Shown: positions 8,161 through 17,203, numbered from the stretch's first letter. The stretch: DNA of 64,000 nucleotides from Chitinophaga arvensicola (GCF_900110835.1 NZ_FOJG01000001.1:3193499-3257498), one strand, 5' to 3'. Made by a program: numbers and translations. Notes: generated by a model from the letters alone, not told the origin.

Positions 8161-11100
8161 ATGAAGAAAATTGTAAAAAATTTCAGAAAGCGGCTACTTG
8201 TAGTCGTTTTGAGCCTGACGTGTGTGCCTGCGATACTGCCGGTATACGCCGGCCAGGGACAAATCCTGCAGGAAACAACCGTTACGATCGCATTGAAAGG
8301 CGGAAGCCTGGAGTCTGCCATCAAAGAACTGCATCGCCGTACCAAAATCAATTTTGCGTACGACCGGCAATTGCTCAGTACTTACACCATTGATCGTTTT
8401 TCCTGTGCCAACGAGCGACTGGATAACGTGCTCGAAAAATTACTGCAGCATAAATCACTCGGCTTTGCAGAAGTAAATGATATCGTTGTCATCAGCAAAC
8501 TTACTACCCCGAAAGCCGCTACCGGCAGCCGTCAGGAGGTAGTAGTAGCCGGTGTGATCAAGGATGAAAACGGCAAACCACTGCCCGGTGTAAGCGTAGC
8601 CGTGAGAGGCGTCAGCACCATGACCACCACCGATGCCAACGGCCGTTACAAAATCATTGTCAATACCCCCACGGATGTACTGGCATTCAGTTTCATCGGT
8701 TATGAAACAACAGAGATCGTAGCCGGTAGTCAAACCACCATCAACGTACAACTGAAAGTAGCCAGCAAATCGCTCGGTGAAGTGGCCGTAGTAGGCTTTG
8801 GTACGCAGCGTAAGGTCAGCCTGGTTGGTGCGCAGTCGACCATCCGCCCCGCTGAATTCAAACAACCCGCATCCGACATTTCTTCTATGCTGGCTGGCCG
8901 TATTGCCGGTGTAGTGGGTGTACAGCGTTCCGGTGAACCCGGTAAAGGCAGCGCCGATATCTGGATCCGTGGTATCTCTACCTTTGGCGGTGGTAACAAA
9001 GCTACGCCACTGGTGCTGGTAGACGGTGTGGAACGTTCTATCAACAACATTTCACCGGAAGACATAGAGTCCTTTACTATCCTGAAAGACGCGGCTGGTA
9101 CGGCTGTATATGGCGTGCGCGGCGCCAATGGCGTCATCCTCCTGAAAACAAAAACAGGGAAGGTAGGAAAACCACAGATCTATTTTGATTACAACGAAGG
9201 CGTGAACTCCTTTACCAAACGGCCTGAAATGCTCAATGGTATTGATTACATGAATCTCGCCAATGAAGCCTCTACTACCCGCAATCACAATCCGGTATTC
9301 TCTGAAGAAACCATTGCCAAAACAAAGAGTGGCGAAGATCCGCTGCTGTATCCAAATGTAAACTGGATGGATGCGGTGTTCAATAAATATGGACATACCC
9401 GCAGCGCTAACCTGAATGCCAGCGGCGGTGTGGAAAATGCACAGTACTATGTATCGTTGGGATACTACAACGAAAGTGGCTTCCTGAAAACAGACGACCT
9501 GGAGAAATACAACTCTTCCTTAAAATACAACCGCTATAATTTTACGTCGAACTTAAACCTGAAAGTGACGAAGTCCACCAAGCTGGACGTAGGCCTGCAA
9601 GGCTATTTCTCCAACGGTAACTATCCCGGCATCAGCACCCACGATATTTTCCAGAGCGCGATGGATGCGTCGCCGGTCGTATACCCGGTCATGTATCCCG
9701 GTGGCTTTGTGCCGGGCCGCTCAGCTAACGGCGGTTTCCGTAATCCTTATGCAGACCTTACCCGCAGAGGATACCGCAATGAATTCAGGAACCAGCTGTA
9801 TTCCAATATCCGCGCTACACAGGATCTGAAATCACTGACGGAAGGTTTATCCGTTACCGCCATGTTTGCCTTTGATGTATTCAACCAGAATTACATTACC
9901 CGTTCCAAACGTGAGGATACCTACTTCCCGGATATGAATAATCCATACAAACCGGATGGCACGCTGAATCTTCTGAAAACCTTTGTAGGTAATCAATACC
10001 TGGGATTTGACAAGAATGATGGCGACCGTCAGACCAACCGCCAGTTTTATACAGAAGCCGCAGTAAACTACGACCGTGCTTTTGGAAAACACCGTGTTAC
10101 CGGCCTGGGATTATTTTACTCCAGCGATAAAACCAATACCCTGGCAGGCGATTTTATCAACTCCATTCCGGAGCGGTATCTCGGGCTGGCGGGTAAAGCG
10201 GCGTATTCCTATGACGACCGCTACTTTGCAGAATTTAATTTCGGGTATAACGGTTCTGAATTATTTGCACCGGAAAACCGTTATGGATTTTTCCCTGCTA
10301 TCGGTGTGGCATGGGTAGCTTCCAATGAACAGTTCTTCCAGAACTTTAAAAATGCCGTGTCTTTCCTGAAGTTCCGCTACTCCAATGGTAATACCGGTTT
10401 AGGTAGTGCCGAAGAGCGCTTTCTTTATATCACCAAACTCAATGATAACGATCGCGGCTATACGTTTGGAAAAGGATTTAATGAAGGAAAAGGAATCAGT
10501 ATTACCCGCTATGCCTCGGATGTACGCTGGTCTGTTTCCAATAAACAGGATCTGGGTATAGAACTGCGTACGCTGAACGACCGTTTGCTGATCAATGTGG
10601 ATGTGTTTAAGGAGCATCGCACGGGTATCTTCCTGCAACGCGCTTCCAATGTGGATTTCATGGGACTGGATAATCAGCAGTATGGTAACCTCGGCGCTGT
10701 AGAGAACAAAGGACTGGACGCTAACCTGGAATATAGCGCCCGCATCGGGAATGTAGATATCGCTGTGCGTGGTAATATTACCTGGAACAAAGACAGGGTA
10801 TTGGAAGATGACCGTCCGCCACAATTGTATCCCTGGATGGATCATCGCGGCAATAACATCCTGGCGCGCTATGGCTATATCGCAGAGGGATTGTTTGTAG
10901 ATCAGGCAGACATAGACAAGAGTGCGGTACCCGGCTCCCGCTCGCAGATCAAGCCAGGAGACATTAAATACAAAGACCTGAACGGCGATGGTAAGATCAA
11001 CTCTGCTGATGAAACAAAGATCGGTCGTGGCGATGTACCAGCAATGGTGTATGGTTTTGGCATGAACTTCGGCTGGAAAGGTTTTAACGTAGGCTTCCTG

Positions 11101-11529
11101 TTCCAGGGCATCTCGGATGCCGATCGTATGCTGAAAGGCAGCGCCATCATACCGTTTAATGGCGGTGGCGGAGAGAGCAATGCCTATAGCATTGCCACCG
11201 ATCGCTGGACACCGGAAAACCCCAGGCAGGATGCGTTTTATCCACGACTGGCCTATGGCGAAGCAGAGAACGTGAACAATACCCAGAACAGCACCTGGTG
11301 GGTGAAAGATGTCAGCTTTATCCGGCTGAAATCGGCGCAGATCGCGTACAACCTGCCTTCCAGCCTGTTGCAGCGTATAGGCGTGCGGAACTCCTCCGTA
11401 TACTTACAGGGTATCAACCTGCTTACTTTCAGCAAGTTTAAATTATGGGATCCTGAACTGAACACGGATAACGGTTCCGCCTATCCGAATGTCAGAACTA
11501 TTTCGCTGGGGGTAAACCTGAAATTTTAA
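8161..11529 (+). CDS. SusC/RagA TonB-dependent receptor with STN domain, locus 1
   Basis: Outer-membrane importer of 1122 aa. A signal segment (residues 1-33, ending near PVYAGQG) precedes an STN domain (about 42-118), which marks receptors that signal through FecR. A CarboxypepD_reg-like beta-sandwich follows (about 125-200; GKPLPGVSVAVRG, then FSFIGYETTEI), then the TonB box/plug (VAVVGFGTQRKVS, LVDGVERSINNI, GANGVILLKTKTG) and the 22-strand barrel ending in a terminal aromatic-rich strand (SLGVNLKF). It would work as the transport channel under the SusD lid encoded 18 bp downstream. With the GH76 gene in the same run, the likely ligand is alpha-1,6-linked manno-oligosaccharide (inference). 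Confidence 0.96.
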   Translation: MKKIVKNFRKRLLVVVLSLTCVPAILPVYAGQGQILQETTVTIALKGGSLESAIKELHRRTKINFAYDRQLLSTYTIDRFSCANERLDNVLEKLLQHKSLGFAEVNDIVVISKLTTPKAATGSRQEVVVAGVIKDENGKPLPGVSVAVRGVSTMTTTDANGRYKIIVNTPTDVLAFSFIGYETTEIVAGSQTTINVQLKVASKSLGEVAVVGFGTQRKVSLVGAQSTIRPAEFKQPASDISSMLAGRIAGVVGVQRSGEPGKGSADIWIRGISTFGGGNKATPLVLVDGVERSINNISPEDIESFTILKDAAGTAVYGVRGANGVILLKTKTGKVGKPQIYFDYNEGVNSFTKRPEMLNGIDYMNLANEASTTRNHNPVFSEETIAKTKSGEDPLLYPNVNWMDAVFNKYGHTRSANLNASGGVENAQYYVSLGYYNESGFLKTDDLEKYNSSLKYNRYNFTSNLNLKVTKSTKLDVGLQGYFSNGNYPGISTHDIFQSAMDASPVVYPVMYPGGFVPGRSANGGFRNPYADLTRRGYRNEFRNQLYSNIRATQDLKSLTEGLSVTAMFAFDVFNQNYITRSKREDTYFPDMNNPYKPDGTLNLLKTFVGNQYLGFDKNDGDRQTNRQFYTEAAVNYDRAFGKHRVTGLGLFYSSDKTNTLAGDFINSIPERYLGLAGKAAYSYDDRYFAEFNFGYNGSELFAPENRYGFFPAIGVAWVASNEQFFQNFKNAVSFLKFRYSNGNTGLGSAEERFLYITKLNDNDRGYTFGKGFNEGKGISITRYASDVRWSVSNKQDLGIELRTLNDRLLINVDVFKEHRTGIFLQRASNVDFMGLDNQQYGNLGAVENKGLDANLEYSARIGNVDIAVRGNITWNKDRVLEDDRPPQLYPWMDHRGNNILARYGYIAEGLFVDQADIDKSAVPGSRSQIKPGDIKYKDLNGDGKINSADETKIGRGDVPAMVYGFGMNFGWKGFNVGFLFQGISDADRMLKGSAIIPFNGGGGESNAYSIATDRWTPENPRQDAFYPRLAYGEAENVNNTQNSTWWVKDVSFIRLKSAQIAYNLPSSLLQRIGVRNSSVYLQGINLLTFSKFKLWDPELNTDNGSAYPNVRTISLGVNLKF

Positions 11530-11547
11530 TCACGTAAGAAACTGATC

Positions 11548-13344
11548 ATGAAAAAGCTATTATATATTTTACTGGGCATGGTGTTATTGTCTTCCTGCAA
11601 GAAATACCTCGACCAGGTGCCGGACGACCGGCTCACAATTGAAGAAACTTTCAGAACCTGGGCCACGGCGCAGAAATTCCTGAACAACGTATACCTCCGT
11701 ATCCCGGATGAATTTGGCCAGCGTAATCCCGGTGATTACAACAACCGGGGACTGTGGACAGGTGGCTGCGATGAAGCCGATTACGTATGGAGTTTTGTAC
11801 AGTCCAATAATGTGAACATCGGCAACTGGGATTCCAAATCCGGTTTTGTGGGCGACTACTGGACTAACTTTTACCGGGGTATCCGCGCAGCCAGCGTATT
11901 TATGGACAATGCCGATAAAGTCACTGATCTTTCCCCGGAACTCATTACCCAATATAAAGCAGAGGCCCGCGCGTTACGCGCCATGTATTATTTCTACCTG
12001 ATGCGTATATACGGTCCCGTTGTACTCATGGGGGAGAAGCCGGTACCGGTGGATGCCAGTTTACAGGTACCCCGCAGTTCCTTCGATGAATGTGTAGCTT
12101 ATGTAACCAGCGAACTGGAAAAAGCCGCTGCCGATCTGCCGGTGATTCCCCGGAACGATGAAGAATATGGCCGCATCAGCAAAGGTATTGCCCTGGCTTT
12201 CCGTGCCAATGCGCTGATGTATAGCGCCAGTCCGCTGTTTAACGGCAACACCGATATGGCAGCGCTGAAAAACCAGGATGGCAAACAGCTGATCAATCAA
12301 ACGAATGATCCCAATAAATGGAAACTGGCTGCCGCCGCTTACAAAGCTTTCCTGGACCAGTTTGTACCGGGTACCTATAATTTGTTTAAGAAGAATAATG
12401 CAAAGGGAGAATATGATCCTTATCTTTCCTGCCGGGATGTATTCCTGACGGATTGGAATCCGGAAGTTATTTTTGCCCGCCCGGCGAATTCATTGAATTC
12501 CCGGCAGTATGAAATGACGCCTTTCCATAGCGGTGCGCCTTCCAGTGATGTAAGAGGCAGTGGTGGCCTGGGTGCTACGCAGAATATGGTAGATGCCTTT
12601 TTTATGAAGAATGGCAGAAGCATCGATGATCCGTTATCCAATTACGTAGCCACCGGTTATTCCGATTTTACCGGGCCTAATGAAACGGCCCCCAGTAATA
12701 TTTATAACCAATGGGTAAACCGGGAGCCGCGTTTTTATGTGAACATCACCTACGATGGCAGTACCTGGCTGAATAAATCTTTTGGCAACATCGTTACCCG
12801 GATCTACAATCACGGCAATTCCGGTAAAGCCACGGGCAATAATGATTACAGTCCTACGGGTTATATTGTGCGTAAAGCGCAGGGGCTTGGCAAATGGGAT
12901 GTAGGCGGTCGTACGCTGATGCTGATCCGCCTGGCGGAAATTTACCTGAGCTATGCCGAATGTGTGAACGAAGCAGATCCCGGCAACCCGGATGCATTGA
13001 AATATGTGAACCTGATCCGTGAAAGAGCCGGTATTCCGCAGTATGGTGCTGCCGGATTGCCTGCACCTGCCGGACAAGTAGCTATCCGGGAAGCGATCCG
13101 CAAGGAGCGCCGCGTGGAACTGGCTTTTGAAAATAACCGTTTCTTTGATGTGCGCCGCTGGAAGATCGCCGAGCAAACCGAAAATGGTCCGATCTACGGA
13201 TTGAATATCGGATCAGATATGCCTGATTTTCTGAAAGTAGTGTCTTTTGAAACCCGCGTATTTGAAAGAAAGCATTACCTGTTTCCATTGCCGGCAGACG
13301 ACGTGGATAACGACAAACAGCTGGTACAGAATCCGGGCTGGTAA
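11548..13344 (+). CDS. SusD/RagB substrate-binding lipoprotein, locus 1
   Basis: Surface lipoprotein of 598 aa that closes over the SusC channel and binds oligosaccharide. The signal peptide ends in a lipobox with Cys17 (LLSSCKKYLDQVP). The TPR-bearing SusD N-terminal domain is visible at about residues 30-230 (ARALRAMYYFYLMRIYGPVVLM). The C-terminal RagB domain carries the family signature RKERRVELAFENNRFFDVRRWK and ends with FPLPADDV...QNPGW. It follows SusC after 18 bp, as usual for a co-transcribed pair. A strong hairpin lies directly after its stop. Confidence 0.96.
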   Translation: MKKLLYILLGMVLLSSCKKYLDQVPDDRLTIEETFRTWATAQKFLNNVYLRIPDEFGQRNPGDYNNRGLWTGGCDEADYVWSFVQSNNVNIGNWDSKSGFVGDYWTNFYRGIRAASVFMDNADKVTDLSPELITQYKAEARALRAMYYFYLMRIYGPVVLMGEKPVPVDASLQVPRSSFDECVAYVTSELEKAAADLPVIPRNDEEYGRISKGIALAFRANALMYSASPLFNGNTDMAALKNQDGKQLINQTNDPNKWKLAAAAYKAFLDQFVPGTYNLFKKNNAKGEYDPYLSCRDVFLTDWNPEVIFARPANSLNSRQYEMTPFHSGAPSSDVRGSGGLGATQNMVDAFFMKNGRSIDDPLSNYVATGYSDFTGPNETAPSNIYNQWVNREPRFYVNITYDGSTWLNKSFGNIVTRIYNHGNSGKATGNNDYSPTGYIVRKAQGLGKWDVGGRTLMLIRLAEIYLSYAECVNEADPGNPDALKYVNLIRERAGIPQYGAAGLPAPAGQVAIREAIRKERRVELAFENNRFFDVRRWKIAEQTENGPIYGLNIGSDMPDFLKVVSFETRVFERKHYLFPLPADDVDNDKQLVQNPGW

Positions 13345-13364
13345 ATATATTGCAATCATCACCG

Positions 13365-13400
13365 CCGGAAGCAGGGAAGTAGCAGCCTGCTTCCGGTTTT
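13365..13400 (+). terminator. Intra-locus hairpin between SusD1 and the GH76 gene
   Basis: Perfect 11-bp stem (13365-13375 with 13386-13396), 10-base loop, then TTTT and an A/T-rich stretch. The next gene starts 12 bases after the T-run, so the hairpin more likely lowers transcription of the mannanase gene or protects the SusCD message 3' end than fully ends the operon. Confidence 0.7.
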
Positions 13401-13411
13401 AACCGTTTTAT

Positions 13412-14527
13412 ATGAAGAAGATTACCTGTTTACTGTTAGTGGCGCTGTTGCTCAACAGCAACTGTTCCAAAAGTAGTTCCAAGAATGAACCTGTTGGCCC
13501 CGGACCTTCTACCGGCGTGTCTTTCACTACCAAAGACGCTGCCACCGCGTATAGCAACTTTAACCAGTATTTCTATAGCACATCCGACAAACTGTATTAC
13601 AGCACTACTGAAAAGAAAGGCATCGGTGCTATCTGGACCCAGGCAATTTATTGGGACATGGCCATGAACGTGTACCAGCGTACAAAAGATCCGGCAGATC
13701 TGCAACGGATCACCGATATTTTCCAGGGTGGTTACAACCGTTATGATAAATACAACTGGAACAATACAAAAGAGTGGTTTATTTATGATGATATTATGTG
13801 GTGGGTGATTTCCCTGGCCAGGGCGGAACAGTTGACCGGGAACAAAGACTACCTGGATCTTTCTGTTTCAGGTTTCAAAAGAGTATGGGAAGGATCGTAT
13901 GATCCGGAGAAAGGAGGGATGTTCTGGGATTTTAATCACAGCGGTAAAAATGCCTGTATCAATTTCCCGACTGTAATCGCCGCCATGGCCTTGTATAAAA
14001 GTACAGGTGATGCTGCGTATCTCCAGAAAGCAAAAGATGTATACAGCTGGGGCGTTAATAACCTGTACGATCCCAACACCGGCCGTGTGGCAGATAATAA
14101 CGTAAACGGTAATAAAGGCTGGTCGGATTATACCTACAACCAGGGTACTTTTATTGGCGCTGCAGTGATGCTTTACAAGGAAACCGGTACGGCGTCTTAC
14201 CTGGAGCAGGCAAAGCTGGCCGCTACGTATACACAGAAAACCATGAGCGATGTAAATGGCATCCTGCCTGCGGAGGGCGACTGGAATGAGCAAGGGGTGT
14301 TAAAAGCGATTTTCGGCCAGTATATCATGGCGCTGATCAACGATGGCAAGCAGCCGCAGTTCCTGCCATGGATTCAGAAAAATATCAATGCTGCCTGGGG
14401 GAACCGCGATGTAACAAGGGGATTGACCTACCGCAACTACAAAGTTCCCTGCGTAACAGGTGTGCTGCAATCTTATGAAGCCAGCAGCGCGGTGTACATG
14501 ATGCAGATCTGTCCGCCGGCAAAATAA
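13412..14527 (+). CDS. Glycoside hydrolase family 76 lipoprotein (endo-alpha-1,6-mannanase)
   Basis: Probable endo-acting alpha-1,6-mannanase of family GH76, 371 aa. The signal peptide ends at a lipobox-like Cys18, so the enzyme is likely lipid-anchored, possibly on the cell surface. The (alpha/alpha)6 fold is visible as repeated helical pairs. The paired catalytic acids of GH76 are present as Asp126-Asp127 in FIYDDIMWW, and the family motifs QAIYWDMAMN, GGMFWDFN and YNQGTFIGAAV follow. It lies 67 bp after SusD1, so it would cut the alpha-mannan backbone (yeast cell-wall or bacterial mannan) and feed SusCD. No GH92, GH38 or GH99 gene accompanies it, so this locus alone cannot finish mannan breakdown. 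Confidence 0.92.
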   Translation: MKKITCLLLVALLLNSNCSKSSSKNEPVGPGPSTGVSFTTKDAATAYSNFNQYFYSTSDKLYYSTTEKKGIGAIWTQAIYWDMAMNVYQRTKDPADLQRITDIFQGGYNRYDKYNWNNTKEWFIYDDIMWWVISLARAEQLTGNKDYLDLSVSGFKRVWEGSYDPEKGGMFWDFNHSGKNACINFPTVIAAMALYKSTGDAAYLQKAKDVYSWGVNNLYDPNTGRVADNNVNGNKGWSDYTYNQGTFIGAAVMLYKETGTASYLEQAKLAATYTQKTMSDVNGILPAEGDWNEQGVLKAIFGQYIMALINDGKQPQFLPWIQKNINAAWGNRDVTRGLTYRNYKVPCVTGVLQSYEASSAVYMMQICPPAK

Positions 14528-14558
14528 TACAACGCATCGTTTTCAGGAGGTAAAGCGC

Positions 14559-14566
14559 TATTTTTG
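14559..14566 (+). promoter_or_regulatory. Promoter -7 element TATTTTTG for the SH3-like gene
   Basis: Exact match to the Bacteroidota -7 form TAnnTTTG, 23 bases before the ATG at 14590. It lies in a GCGC/GCGC inverted repeat (14555-14570). The -33 TTTG element is not clear. It suggests the gene is transcribed apart from the mannanase locus. Confidence 0.5.
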
Positions 14567-14589
14567 CGCCTTAAAACAGAATATACCTC

Positions 14590-15471
14590 ATGAGAACGAT
14601 GTTGTTTTTTGTACTGACTTGTTTGTTAGCCTCCATTTGCGCGCCCGTGTTTGCCCAGGAACAGGAGGAATATGTTTTTAACACCTGGCTGGCGTCCAAA
14701 GATGACAGCCGTTATATTTTTGCAGATACCGCTATGGTGCGTATCAGTCCGGATACAAAGCAGGCGGCCATCGACACACTGCTGGCAGGAGATGATATTA
14801 CCGTTGTGGAGTTGCTGACCAAACAGATGTTTACCCTGAAGGGCATTACCCTGCCCTGGATAAAAATTAAGTATAAGAAAGATGGGGTGGAGAAAGAAGG
14901 CTACGTATGGGAAGGACTGATCTCCTTTTCACCGATGCGCCGGGGCGACCTCAAATTCGTATATGCGTATGATCGTCGCGTGGATACCGTTATTGATAAA
15001 ACAAAACAATTCCAGTATATCGTAAAGCTGAAAGTAGTACAGGCACGCACGATCCTTGCCAGCACCACCTTTAAAATCTTTGAGGGCGAAAGCTCCAGTT
15101 TTTCCTATCCCAAAGTAATGCCGGCATTAGGTCTCAATAATGTACAGCACATTGTGTCGCTTAGTTTCGGAGGCGAGGCCTGTGGTGTTCCTACCGATTA
15201 CTATTACTTTGCCTGGATGAAAGATGGCCGGCTGGTGAGCCTGCCCGGCAGAACAGAAGTAGGCGATGCCGGTGTGTACTATCACGGTGAATCCTTTATT
15301 TTCCCCGGCGAAAAGAATGGTCAGCCGGATACGATTATCCTGAGTATCCACGAAGAGGAGGAAACAGAAAAGGTAGATAAGAACGGAGAACCTATCATGT
15401 CGGTGAAAGAATCATCCGAAAAATACAGCTGGGATGGCGTGAACGGCACTTTTAAAAAACTTGGAAAGTAA
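14590..15471 (+). CDS. Secreted protein with SH3-like region, function unknown
   Basis: Exported protein of 293 aa with a clear signal peptide (residues 1-22, ending PVFAQ). Residues 40-115 look like a bacterial SH3 domain: alternating short beta strands, a variable loop and the closing motif EGYVWEGLISF. The remainder is beta-rich and acidic at the end, with no catalytic motif that I recognise. It has its own promoter-like element and is followed 80 bp later by sigma gene 2. I do not know its function; a periplasmic ligand- or wall-binding role would fit the fold. The gene call itself is secure because of the signal peptide and steady codon use. Confidence 0.8.
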   Translation: MRTMLFFVLTCLLASICAPVFAQEQEEYVFNTWLASKDDSRYIFADTAMVRISPDTKQAAIDTLLAGDDITVVELLTKQMFTLKGITLPWIKIKYKKDGVEKEGYVWEGLISFSPMRRGDLKFVYAYDRRVDTVIDKTKQFQYIVKLKVVQARTILASTTFKIFEGESSSFSYPKVMPALGLNNVQHIVSLSFGGEACGVPTDYYYFAWMKDGRLVSLPGRTEVGDAGVYYHGESFIFPGEKNGQPDTIILSIHEEEETEKVDKNGEPIMSVKESSEKYSWDGVNGTFKKLGK

Positions 15472-15550
15472 AGCGGGGCATTTTAAACGGGTTTAATAAC
15501 ATTGAGTTCATATAGCCTTTATACTTTGTGGTGCAATTCGCTACCATTAT

Positions 15551-16099
15551 ATGCCAGTTCAAGTACAACCCGCTGTTTCGTTATGGCTTCAGGGTGATGA
15601 CCCTGCCTTTAAAGTGGTGTTTGATCATTACTACCCCCGTTTGCACAGGTATGCGATCCGTTACCTGAAAAATGAAGTATGGGCGGAGGATACCGCTATG
15701 GAGGTGCTGGCAAAGGTATGGGAGAAGAAAGCCATTATTACTGCGGCAACTTTTGAAAACTATCTTTTTACCATTGCCCGTAATCAGGTGATCAATCTCT
15801 GGAAGAAGAGAATAGAAGTGGTGGTGTCTTATGATACGCTGGAAGACAGTGGCCTCGAAGACGCTACCACCGACCCTTTGCTCACAAAAGAACTGGAAGC
15901 CGTATATCAGCAAAGTATTGCGGTATTGCCACAGCAACGGCAAACCATTTACCGGATGCACCGTAATGAGAAGCTGAGTTATAAAGAAATCGCCGATATT
16001 CTCCATATTTCGCCGAAAACCGTTGAAAACCAGATGGGCGCTGCCCTGAAACACTTACGCGCCGCCATGATGCAATACCTTACTTCTGTCATTTTATAA
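15551..16099 (+). CDS. ECF RNA polymerase sigma factor (FecI-like), locus 2
   Basis: ECF sigma factor of 182 aa. Sigma-2 is at about residues 20-85 (FDHYYPRLHRYAIRYL, DTAMEVLAKVWEKK), and sigma-4 at about 115-172 (LPQQRQTIYRMHRNEKLSYKEIADIL, SPKTVENQMGAALKHLR). It is the likely partner of the FecR at 17325 and SusCD at 18400, the only nearby set without an adjacent sigma gene. Two unrelated genes and a strong terminator separate them, so the pairing is an inference. A near-match promoter (TATACTTTG, 15518-15526) lies upstream. Confidence 0.92.
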   Translation: MPVQVQPAVSLWLQGDDPAFKVVFDHYYPRLHRYAIRYLKNEVWAEDTAMEVLAKVWEKKAIITAATFENYLFTIARNQVINLWKKRIEVVVSYDTLEDSGLEDATTDPLLTKELEAVYQQSIAVLPQQRQTIYRMHRNEKLSYKEIADILHISPKTVENQMGAALKHLRAAMMQYLTSVIL

Positions 16100-16104
16100 T
16101 AGGC

Positions 16105-16112
16105 TATCTTTG
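16105..16112 (+). promoter_or_regulatory. Promoter -7 element TATCTTTG for the Crp/Fnr gene
   Basis: Exact TAnnTTTG match between the sigma gene stop (16099) and the Crp/Fnr ATG (16130). It suggests the regulator is transcribed independently of sigma gene 2. The -33 element is unclear. Confidence 0.5.
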
Positions 16113-16129
16113 AAGAGGTAGCTGTATTT

Positions 16130-16699
16130 ATGCTGGAAAAACTACGGGAACATATTGAAAAGATCGTACCGCTGACAGACGGGGAGTTTGCCTTTGTCAG
16201 TGATCACTTCACCGTGCAGCAACATAAAAAGCGCGCGTTCTTGATTGAGGAAGGAAAAAGCGTGAAGTATACTTATTTCGTTATCTCCGGGTTGTTGATG
16301 CTGGTACATAACGACGACCAGGGAAAGCAACACATTGCCGCCTTTGCGATGGAAGACTGGTGGGAAAGTGATTTCCTCGCCTTTTACACACAAACCAAAG
16401 CCACCATGTCGCTGCAATGCCTGGAAGACACGGAAGTGGCCTGCCTTTCGCTGGAGGGCTACGATAAGCTATGCGCAGGGCTTCCTAAAATGGAACATTT
16501 TTTCCTTAAAAAAGCGAATGGAGGGCATATTGCATCGCAACAGCGCATCTTATCATTCTTAACCTCCAACGCGAAAGACCGTTGCGAACAACTGCTGAAA
16601 CGTTATCCTTCCCTGTTTCAGCGGGTACCTAAAACGTTACTGGCATCTTACCTGGGTGTTTCCCGGGAAACCCTCAGCCGGATCTGGCGTTCTTCCTGA
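16130..16699 (+). CDS. Crp/Fnr-family transcriptional regulator
   Basis: Regulator of 189 aa. Residues 1-115 form a cyclic-nucleotide-binding-type beta barrel (FLIEEGKSVKYTYFVISGLL); the phosphate-binding cassette seems degenerate, so the effector is uncertain. There is no N-terminal Cys cluster, so it is not an Fe-S Fnr. The C-terminal helix-turn-helix ends LLASYLGVSRETLSRIWR. Its recognition helix keeps Arg-Glu-x3-Arg at the places where E. coli CRP reads TGTGA. A perfect TGTGA-N6-TCACA palindrome lies 10 bp after its stop codon, in front of the RidA-like gene, so that gene is a likely direct target. It sits between sigma gene 2 and its probable FecR. Confidence 0.92.
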   Translation: MLEKLREHIEKIVPLTDGEFAFVSDHFTVQQHKKRAFLIEEGKSVKYTYFVISGLLMLVHNDDQGKQHIAAFAMEDWWESDFLAFYTQTKATMSLQCLEDTEVACLSLEGYDKLCAGLPKMEHFFLKKANGGHIASQQRILSFLTSNAKDRCEQLLKRYPSLFQRVPKTLLASYLGVSRETLSRIWRSS

Positions 16700-16708
16700 T
16701 GTAATAAT

Positions 16709-16724
16709 TGTGATGTTTGTCACA
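16709..16724 (+). promoter_or_regulatory. CRP-type operator TGTGA-N6-TCACA
   Basis: TGTGATGTTTGTCACA is a perfect five-base inverted repeat with a six-base spacer, identical to the core consensus for CRP-like proteins. It is 10 bp downstream of the Crp/Fnr stop and 90 bp upstream of the RidA-like ATG. A second inverted repeat (GTCACAC at 16719-16725, GTGTGAC at 16733-16739, A7 loop) overlaps its right arm and could be a second half-site or a weak terminator. A third (GTACCC/GGGTAC, 16741-16761) follows. Confidence 0.7.
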
Positions 16725-16813
16725 CAAAAAAAGTGTGACTGTACCCACCTTTGCAGGGTACAAATTTTTATTCACGGTTGTGCCGGTCGTGTGCAATCAA
16801 AAAATAACAACAG

Positions 16814-17203
16814 ATGGAAACAAGAGTGATCAATCCCTGGCAATGGCAGGATCAGCGGAGCTATGTGCAGGCAGTAGAAGTAAAACAGGCAGCGGGCACC
16901 CTGTATTGTTCGGGTCAGGCGGCAGTGCATGCCGATGGACAATCCAGTAATGCCGATATGAAAACCCAGATCCTTCTGGCGCTGCAAAACCTGGAACAGG
17001 TAATCAGTGAGGCGGGATACGAATCCAGGAATATTGTGAGGTTAACTATTTATACCACTTCTTCCGCAGAATTTTTTAGTCACTTTGATATTGTACGGGA
17101 GTGGGTGGCGAAGCATGGTTGTAAGCAGGCGCTCACTTTGCTGGAAGTGAATGCACTTTTTGAAACGCTGTGTGTAGAATTTGAAGCGACGGTAGTGAAG
17201 TGA
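16814..17203 (+). CDS. RidA/YjgF-family protein lacking the usual catalytic Arg
   Basis: Small trimeric-fold protein of 129 aa of the YjgF/YER057c/UK114 family. Motifs are LYCSGQAAVHADG (residues 35-47), QILLALQNLEQVISEAG and VRLTIYTT. True RidA enzymes hydrolyse reactive enamine/imine intermediates using an Arg three residues before the VEV strand; here my alignment of ALTLLEVNALFE puts Leu at that place, so imine deaminase activity is doubtful and the protein may belong to another Rid subgroup. It follows the Crp/Fnr gene and a CRP-type site, and is closed off by a 17-bp hairpin. Its link to the surrounding SusCD locus is unclear. Confidence 0.88.
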   Translation: METRVINPWQWQDQRSYVQAVEVKQAAGTLYCSGQAAVHADGQSSNADMKTQILLALQNLEQVISEAGYESRNIVRLTIYTTSSAEFFSHFDIVREWVAKHGCKQALTLLEVNALFETLCVEFEATVVK

